Below are positions 5,919 through 9,692 of a DNA stretch of 9,692 nt, in pieces. Position 1 is the stretch's first letter. The number at the start of each line of letters is the position of its first letter. The position numbers were made by a program, and so were the translations under genes. The notes under the pieces are model-generated. The model saw nothing but the letters and a program-made list of their open reading frames with translations, had not been told where the DNA came from and ran no database searches. Origin of the DNA: Puniceicoccales bacterium (GTDB lineage Bacteria; Verrucomicrobiota; Verrucomicrobiia; Opitutales; JAIRLG01); assembly GCA_031278595.1 (NCBI GenBank), contig JAITKE010000036.1:1-9692 (forward strand), given 5' to 3'.

Positions 5919-6663
5919 AAAGCTTCCCTTCCTCCTCACGCTTCAGGAATACGAGCAGCGGCGGAATCGGATCGACCTGAGGGCGCCCGAGCAGCGGCGT
6001 CTTCAACTGGAGGAGCAGAGTCACGAGCTACGGGAAGGGCTCGCCCAGGCGCGGCAGGAATTGCTCCGCGGGCAAAGGCAGATCACGGGGGCCGAGCGGG
6101 AGCTCGAGGAGCGGGAGGAAGAGCTCCGTCAATGCCTGGGCCAGCAAGCCCTCAGCAAAAAACCGGAGGCCTTTCAGGCACTGGGAGCCAAAATCGCCCA
6201 GCTGCGGGAAAAAATTTCCCAGAGCGAGGATTCCATTCTGCAGGAGCTGGAGGCCCAGGAGGAGAAAAAACGGGACTTCGCCCGGCTCGAGGAGGAGACC
6301 CTGGAGCGGATAGCCTCACTGGAGAAGGAAATAATGGCCCAAGAGGCGCTTTTGGCCGAATCGGAAGAAGCTCTTCGGGTTTTGGAGGAGAAGATAAAGA
6401 CCTTCCGCGAAAGCATCGTCGATGCGGAATGCCTGAGCCTCTACGACCAGGTCCGGGCCCGGGGCGTCGGCTTCCCCTGGATTGTGGCCGTCGCCGAGCA
6501 TCGCTGCCAGGGCTGCCACATCCGTCTATCGCCGGAACAGGAGGTCTTTTTTCACCAAAATCCCCATAGCTACTCCTTCTGCGAGCAGTGCGGACGGCTC
6601 CTCCATCGGCCGAGCAGCCGGGCAGGAACGGAGGACGGAGAAGTAGAGGCCGATTCGGCCTAG
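5911..6663 (+). CDS. C4 zinc-ribbon coiled-coil protein (CT398/CdsZ-like, former DUF164)
   Basis: A 250-residue protein. Residues about 12-175 are a long, highly charged coiled coil (many E, Q, R and heptad leucines, e.g. REKISQSEDSILQELEAQEE), probably an antiparallel hairpin. The C-terminal domain has two zinc-binding pairs, CQGC (C199, C202) and CEQC (C224, C227), separated by HIRLSPEQEVFF. This order is that of the former DUF164 C4 zinc-ribbon family; the chlamydial member CT398 has been reported to bind sigma-54 and type III secretion parts, but most members have no known role. Its ATG overlaps the dgkA stop region. The tail (234-250) is acidic and low-complexity. The final codons plus the TAG stop begin a 20-bp tandem repeat, and a MITE-like element is inserted exactly at that stop codon while preserving it. 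Confidence 0.88.
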   Translation: MDEKLPFLLTLQEYEQRRNRIDLRAPEQRRLQLEEQSHELREGLAQARQELLRGQRQITGAERELEEREEELRQCLGQQALSKKPEAFQALGAKIAQLREKISQSEDSILQELEAQEEKKRDFARLEEETLERIASLEKEIMAQEALLAESEEALRVLEEKIKTFRESIVDAECLSLYDQVRARGVGFPWIVAVAEHRCQGCHIRLSPEQEVFFHQNPHSYSFCEQCGRLLHRPSSRAGTEDGEVEADSA

Positions 6664-6865
6664 ATGGTGCCGTCAAATAAAAGGCTGGCGAAGGGAAAAA
6701 GAGAGGAAAGGAGAGGGACTGGGAAAGAGGACACATAGGAGACAGGACCTATCAGATGAATTGTGGAACAAGAGGGAAAGGTTGCCGCCTGATTTGACGA
6801 CACCATCTAGAGGAAAGCGATTCGGCCTAGAGAAAACCGATCTAGCCTGAACGATTCGGCCTGAA
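6651..6865 (+). repeat. Tandem CGATTCGGCCTAGA repeats, interrupted by an insertion
   Basis: Unit 1 (6651-6660, resuming at 6808-6817 after the insertion) reads CGATTCGGCCTAGAGGAAAG when joined. Unit 2 (6818-6837) is CGATTCGGCCTAGAGAAAAC, 18 of 20 identical. Units 3 and 4 (6838-6851, 6852-6865) are 14-base versions, CGATCTAGCCTGAA and CGATTCGGCCTGAA. Unit 1 encodes the last residues DSA and the stop of the zinc-ribbon gene. Confidence 0.85.
6661..6809. mobile_element. 149-bp MITE-like element with 18-bp terminal inverted repeats
   Basis: The ends are TAGATGGTGCCGTCAAAT (6661-6678) and, inverted, ATTTGACGACACCATCTA (6792-6809): 17 of 18 positions pair, and a looser match continues inward (GGCTGGC against GCCGCC). 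The ends flank a purine-rich interior with no ORF. Both borders read CTAG, so the target duplication may be TA (as for IS630/Tc1-mariner elements, where IS630 itself favours CTAG) or CTAG. Removing 6661-6807 rebuilds a clean tandem repeat across the junction, which shows that the segment was inserted. No transposase is in the window; the parent element is unknown. Confidence 0.8.
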
Positions 6866-6890
6866 TTCTCCCTCCCCGCCCATTTGGAAA

Positions 6891-6925
6891 GGATTAGGGT
6901 ATTTTCAAGCGGGATTGGGGTATTT
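6891..6925 (+). repeat. Direct repeat GGATTrGGGTATTT, period 21
   Basis: GGATTAGGGTATTT (6891-6904) and GGATTGGGGTATTT (6912-6925) match at 13 of 14 positions. They lie immediately before three-arm element D. Confidence 0.7.
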
Positions 6926-6926
6926 C

Positions 6927-7022
6927 CTTCTCTGGCTTTGTAAGAGGGGAAGGAGAGAATTTCCTTCCCCTCTTAGGGCCCGCTGCGCGGGCCGATTCCT
7001 CCGGAATCCAAAGCCAGCGAAG
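6927..7022 (-). repeat. Three-arm palindromic element, copy D, inverted orientation
   Basis: Outer stem 6927-6940 (CTTCTCTGGCTTTG) pairs with 7009-7022, 13 of 14 positions. In + order the arms are: long TAAGAGGGGAAGGA (6941-6954) with 6962-6975; GGCCCGC-tgc-GCGGGCC (6977-6993); GATTCC-tcc-GGAATC (6994-7008). Long-medium-short is the reverse of copies A, B, C and E, and reading the - strand gives CTTTGGATTCC..., matching their order. So this copy is inverted. It lies between the zinc-ribbon gene and hisS. Confidence 0.87.
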
Positions 7023-7235
7023 ACCCCACGGCCAAACCCAAAATCCTCCCGAGTTCGAAGCCCATACAGCCAATACCGAAGCCCTCCCGAGCCCGAAGAC
7101 CCAAGCCAAACCCAAAGCCTCTACTTCCTCTCCCTACTTCAACCCCCTCTCTCCCTTTCGCCGACCTGCTCCAGGCTCCTGAACCACAAATGGCGTTGCC
7201 ATGGAGGGCATTCTCCCTTTGAAAAAATACGCATC
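7023..7235 (+). other. Pyrimidine-rich leader region upstream of hisS
   Basis: GCCAAACCCAAA occurs at 7031-7042 and 7105-7116, and CCTCCCGAGTTCGAAG (7045-7060) recurs as CCTCCCGAGCCCGAAG (7083-7098), so this too is partly duplicated DNA. Around 7117-7180 it is C/T-rich. ATGGC-gtt-GCCAT forms a small hairpin near 7189-7201. GGAGGG (7203-7208) looks like a ribosome-binding site but lies 27 bases before the hisS ATG and can pair with CTCCC at 7214-7218. I see no T-box or leader peptide. Confidence 0.35.
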
Positions 7236-8585
7236 ATGTTCCAGCATCTGCCGGGCTTCCGCGATTTCTATCCCGAGGACTGTGCCGCTTACTATCCTCT
7301 ATGGGCTACCATGAAAAAATGTGCAGGGCAATTCGGGTTTCAGGAATATAGAGCGCCTATTTTAGAGCCCCTGGAACTTTTTACAAAAAAGTCCGGCGAT
7401 GAAATCGTAGATCAGCTCTTCAGCTTCAGCGATAAAGGAGGGCGTTCGGTTGCCCTGCGCCCCGAAATAACTCCTTCACTTATCCGAATGGTGGGAGCGA
7501 AAATTCACTCCCTTCCCAAGCCCATCCGTTGGTTTTCTATCGCGGAATGTTTCCGCTATGAGCGCCCGCAAAAAGGAAGACTACGGTCATTTTACCAGTT
7601 CAACGCTGATATTTTGGGAGAAGAATCTCCGAATGCCGATGCGGAAGTTATCGCTTTAGGGATTCATATTTTGCAAAGCCTCGGATTTGGCCCTGAAGAT
7701 TTCCACGTGCGACTCAGCGACCGACAACTCTGGGCGTTATTTCTGAAAGCCAACCACATTCCCCCAGAGCTCCTATCAGCCGTACTCGTCATTATCGACC
7801 GAATGGGGCGTGAAAAGTCACAGACTGTCCTGGATACCTTGGTGAGTTTATCATCTGACTTGCCGTGGAAAGAATTGCTTCAGGAAATTCGGCAACTTCA
7901 ATCTCTGCAGGACATCGCCGAGCTCTCGTCATTTCTAGGTCAAGCGGATAATCCCGAAGTTCGATTGGAATGGGGACAGCGCCTTGAAACGTTATCTCAC
8001 CTACGATCTCGTCTGGAGACTATGGGCTATGGCAATTACATCACACTCGACCTGAGCGTCGTCCGCGGGCTTGCCTACTATACAGGATTTGTTTTTGAGT
8101 TTTTCGAACGTGAAGGACACATGAGGGCCCTCGCCGGTGGGGGGCGCTATGACGATCTTGCCGCCAAGCTTGGATGTTCCAAAACCGACATTCCAGCCGT
8201 AGGCCTAGCTATCGGGGATGTCACCCTTCAGGAGCTTTTGATAAAAAAGCAAAAATTACCTTCGCCACCTCCTTCGCGGGACATTGTTTTGGTCTTTGCC
8301 TCTCCTGAAGCGGAAATCTTGGCTCTTCAAGATGCTTATTTATTGCGTCAAAAGGGATTTCGTGTTACCTACGCCATGAAAGGATCGACTAAGCAACCAA
8401 TTAAGCAATTTAAAGGACGACAAGATTTCTCTTGGTTTTGCCACTACGACATAAAACTTTATGGAGAACAACAGATCCACGTGGCCCTTATTTCAGCTCA
8501 GGAAAGGCTCCAATCGGAATTAATATTAAGGGAAAATCTCTTGAGCTTTATCCGTGAAAATTTCCCTAAAAATCGAATCCCCTAA
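7236..8585 (+). CDS. hisS: Histidyl-tRNA synthetase (divergent class II subgroup)
   Basis: A 449-residue cytoplasmic class II enzyme that charges tRNA-His. Motifs: PGFRDFYPED (6-15), a motif 1 region around PILEPLELF (41-49), LRPEITPSL (74-82), motif 2 FRYERPQKGRLRSFYQFNADILG (106-128), the histidine-binding RGLAYYTG (277-284) and GGGRYDDL (301-308). At motif 3 AVGLAIGDVTL (321-331) replaces the common GLERL, so the usual Arg is absent; I recall this form with RGLAYYTG in a bacterial HisRS subgroup including Verrucomicrobia. A C-terminal anticodon-binding-like domain (about 348-445) argues for a synthetase, not the HisZ regulatory subunit, although it is divergent. ATG 7236 places the conserved N-terminus correctly; longer in-frame extension is non-conserved. 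The gene is visibly more AT-rich than its neighbours. The DUF59 gene follows by 14 bases. Confidence 0.88.
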   Translation: MFQHLPGFRDFYPEDCAAYYPLWATMKKCAGQFGFQEYRAPILEPLELFTKKSGDEIVDQLFSFSDKGGRSVALRPEITPSLIRMVGAKIHSLPKPIRWFSIAECFRYERPQKGRLRSFYQFNADILGEESPNADAEVIALGIHILQSLGFGPEDFHVRLSDRQLWALFLKANHIPPELLSAVLVIIDRMGREKSQTVLDTLVSLSSDLPWKELLQEIRQLQSLQDIAELSSFLGQADNPEVRLEWGQRLETLSHLRSRLETMGYGNYITLDLSVVRGLAYYTGFVFEFFEREGHMRALAGGGRYDDLAAKLGCSKTDIPAVGLAIGDVTLQELLIKKQKLPSPPPSRDIVLVFASPEAEILALQDAYLLRQKGFRVTYAMKGSTKQPIKQFKGRQDFSWFCHYDIKLYGEQQIHVALISAQERLQSELILRENLLSFIRENFPKNRIP

Positions 8586-8599
8586 GGCACTAAAATATT

Positions 8600-8938
8600 A
8601 TGTCCCTCGATGCCGACTGCCTCTGGGAGCAGCTCAAGACCGTCCTCGATCCGGACGTGAATGTCAACGTCGTCGACCTGGGCCTGATCTACGGCATCGA
8701 CGTCGAGCCCTGTAGTTCCGATAACATCGGTGATGATACTTCTGCCTCTTGCGTTCGGGTGCAGATGACCCTAACCTCCCCGACCTGTCCTCTGGGCGAT
8801 TACCTCCTGGCGGAGGTGAAGCGGTGTGTCGAAAATCATCCCGCGGTTAGGGAGGTTCAGGTCGAGCTCGTCTGGGAACCGCCCTGGCACAAGGACATGA
8901 TCACCGAAGCCGGGCGAATGGAACTGGGCTGGCTGTGA
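8600..8938 (+). CDS. DUF59/MIP18-family protein, probable Fe-S assembly factor (SufT/PaaD-like)
   Basis: A 112-residue cytoplasmic protein of the size typical for stand-alone MIP18/DUF59 proteins. Signature segments: LDPDVNVNVVDLGLIYGI (16-33; normally DPE...NIVDLGLVY), MTLTSPTCPLGDYLLAEV (56-73) with the conserved Cys63 in T-x-C-P, and VELVWEPPWHKDMITEAGRM (88-107). Relatives (SufT, PaaD/PaaJ, the N-terminal part of Mrp/ApbC, eukaryotic CIA2) help mature iron-sulfur proteins. Between the first two motifs lies a Ser/Asp-rich insertion (about 37-50, CSSDNIGDDTSAS) that looks like a flexible loop. Only one gene of a possible suf set is present, so SufT cannot be told from PaaD-like forms by context. 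It follows hisS by 14 bases and may share its transcript, yet its GC-rich codon use resembles the other genes rather than hisS. Confidence 0.87.
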   Translation: MSLDADCLWEQLKTVLDPDVNVNVVDLGLIYGIDVEPCSSDNIGDDTSASCVRVQMTLTSPTCPLGDYLLAEVKRCVENHPAVREVQVELVWEPPWHKDMITEAGRMELGWL

Positions 8939-8943
8939 TACCC

Positions 8944-8962
8944 ATTCCAATGTGGGAATTTT
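8944..8962 (+). terminator. Possible weak terminator after the DUF59 gene
   Basis: ATTCC (8944-8948) and GGAAT (8955-8959) form a 5-bp hairpin followed by TTTT, just past the TGA at 8936-8938. The stem is short. The rest of 8963-9097 contains a tight palindrome TTCCCCTTGGGGAA (9020-9033) and nothing else I can name. Confidence 0.3.
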
Positions 8963-9097
8963 AGATACCTCTAAATCCCTTCTTATCCTCTTTTACCTAG
9001 AGCCACCGCGACATCTCCGTTCCCCTTGGGGAAATTGGGCCCGCGTATCTCGAAGTTTAGGGCCGCATTCTGAGCACCGTCTTCGTTCTTTCCGGCG

Positions 9098-9203
9098 GGT
9101 TTGCCGCCTTTGAACCCAAAGGGTTCTGCCCGCTCCGCGGGCAGCGGTAAGAAAAATGAAAGCTCCCGCTTTGCATTTTTCCTTATCGCAAAGGCGGCAA
9201 ACC
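9098..9203 (+). repeat. Three-arm palindromic element, copy E
   Basis: The outer stem is 15 bp and perfect, GGTTTGCCGCCTTTG at 9098-9112 with its complement at 9189-9203. Arm 1 is AACCC-aaa-GGGTT (9113-9125). Arm 2 is TGCCCGC-tcc-GCGGGCA (9127-9143). Arm 3 (about 9144-9188) pairs GCGGTAAGAAAAATG with GCATTTTTCCTTATCGC using one G/T wobble and a bulge, and its apex AAAGC-tccc-GCTTT pairs again. It lies between the DUF59 gene and the tRNA gene. Confidence 0.87.
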
Positions 9204-9343
9204 TTCGATAACGGACTCTCGGCAACAAATTCCCCAAAATCACCCTCATCTGCCAAAGCCCTAATGTTCTCTTCACATCCTTTTACCTTGAGAAATTCTT
9301 GAAAAGTCTCATCGCTTTCTTGAGTCCTACATTTGATCTCTTT

Positions 9344-9417
9344 TGCCCGATGGTGTAACGGTAGCACCATGGATTCTGGATCCATTTGTCTAGGTTCGAA
9401 TCCTAGTCGGGCAGCCA
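9344..9417 (+). tRNA. tRNA-Gln, anticodon CUG, with encoded CCA
   Basis: Acceptor TGCCCGA (9344-9350) pairs with TCGGGCA (9407-9413), followed by discriminator G and CCA (9415-9417). The D arm is at about 9353-9368. The anticodon stem ATGGA/TCCAT (9369-9373, 9381-9385) holds the loop TTCTGGA with anticodon CTG at 9376-9378. The T arm is CTAGG-TTCGAAT-CCTAG (9390-9406). The U1-A72 first pair is typical of bacterial tRNA-Gln. It decodes CAG, so a UUG isoacceptor for CAA is expected elsewhere. The preceding stretch 9204-9343 contains no clear promoter. Confidence 0.95.
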
Positions 9418-9497
9418 ATTCTTGGACCAGAGCTTCGGGTCTGTAAAATGTTTAAAGGATATACTCAAGCAAATTCCCATCAAGCCAGGACCCGTAA

Positions 9498-9692
9498 CTA
9501 CCACGAGCTTATGGTAGCCGTAAACAGATACGTGATGTCGAAATACTTTATCAAACTCACTCCCCGCGGATTGATACGCATGTTGAGCTGCCACATCTTA
9601 ACTCCTGATGCAATCGCATGCCGAACAGCATCGCGAATGACCTTATTCTTCTCCGTCGGTTTCGGAATCTGAAAAACCGGCGCATCATAAAT
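9498..9692 (-). CDS. Partial ORF of unknown function, open at the right edge
   Basis: From the right edge a - strand frame runs 64 codons to TAG at 9498-9500. It begins IYDAPVFQIPKPTEKNKVIR and continues with AVRHAIASGVKMWQLNMRIN, including a likely amphipathic helix (NKVIRDAVRHAIASGV). Codon choice looks protein-like. I do not recognise a family. Two other frames in the same stretch (9448-9672 on +, 9403-9594 on -) are also open, so the choice is a judgement. Being just downstream of a tRNA gene, it could belong to an integrated element, but no integrase or duplicated tRNA end is visible. The gap 9418-9497 holds nothing I can identify. Confidence 0.3.
   Translation of the reverse strand: MYDAPVFQIPKPTEKNKVIRDAVRHAIASGVKMWQLNMRINPRGVSLIKYFDITYLFTATISSW

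Noticed and set aside
6915..7235. 107-residue N-terminal extension of HisRS in the same frame
   Set aside because: It would translate a palindromic element and C/A-rich DNA into a Pro/Ser/Arg-rich stretch. HisRS normally begins close to the PGFRD motif, as it does from ATG 7236.
147..9203. CRISPR array interpretation of the palindromic copies
   Set aside because: The copies are kilobases apart, are separated by genes, differ in sequence and have no regular spacers.
9299..9343. A sigma-70 promoter for tRNA-Gln (TTGAAA at 9299 with TACATT near 9328)
   Set aside because: The spacer of about 23 bases is too long, and no better pair was found.
8993..9418. A 141-codon - strand frame running from the tRNA gene through 9204-9343 and element E
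   Set aside because: It begins inside the tRNA gene and reads through a three-arm palindrome, so it cannot be one intact gene. The part at 9204-9343 (EIKCRTQESDETFQEFLKVK onward) is somewhat protein-like and could be a decayed remnant, but I have no further support.

Overview
This is a moderately GC-rich bacterial chromosome segment of core housekeeping genes. The spaces between its transcription units are filled with structured and tandemly repeated DNA. The best taxonomic guess is the PVC group, probably Verrucomicrobiota. This rests on the MraY segment around EVHRLAELHAAKEHTPTMGG, a C4 zinc-ribbon coiled-coil protein of the chlamydial CT398 type, and a histidyl-tRNA synthetase with RGLAYYTG and AIGDVTL motifs. 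It is an inference from motif memory, not from a database search.

Layout: (1) 3-125 is the C-terminal end of a probable LptF/LptG permease on +. (2) 363-3730 on - is a compact three-gene unit read mraY, glmM, TPR protein; glmM carries an internal 38-residue tandem duplication. (3) 4187-4981 on + is a YycJ/WalJ-like metallo-beta-lactamase-fold hydrolase. (4) 5562-6663 on + is an overlapping pair, diacylglycerol kinase and the zinc-ribbon coiled-coil protein. (5) 7236-8938 on + is hisS followed by a DUF59/MIP18 (SufT/PaaD-like) gene. (6) 9344-9417 is tRNA-Gln(CUG). (7) The right edge holds an open reading frame of unknown nature.

The genes serve envelope and core functions: GlmM supplies glucosamine-1-phosphate for UDP-GlcNAc, MraY makes lipid I, LptF/G exports LPS, DgkA recycles diacylglycerol, HisRS charges tRNA-His, and the DUF59 protein probably helps assemble Fe-S clusters.

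The most striking feature is a family of six intergenic elements (147-238, 3828-4027, 3853-3941, 5219-5334, 6927-7022 reversed, 9098-9203). Each has an outer stem of about 11-17 bp enclosing three consecutive hairpins in a fixed order: a short arm, a GCCCGC-type arm with a three-base loop, and a long variable arm. Base changes are compensated, so the shape is conserved more than the sequence. One copy sits inside the first arm of another. I do not recognise the family.

A second theme is short tandem duplication. Repeats with periods of about 17-26 bp occur at most gene junctions, and three of them include the upstream gene's own stop codon. One such array is split by a 149-bp MITE-like insertion (6661-6809) with 18-bp terminal inverted repeats at a CTAG/TA site; removing it restores a 20-bp-period tandem repeat.
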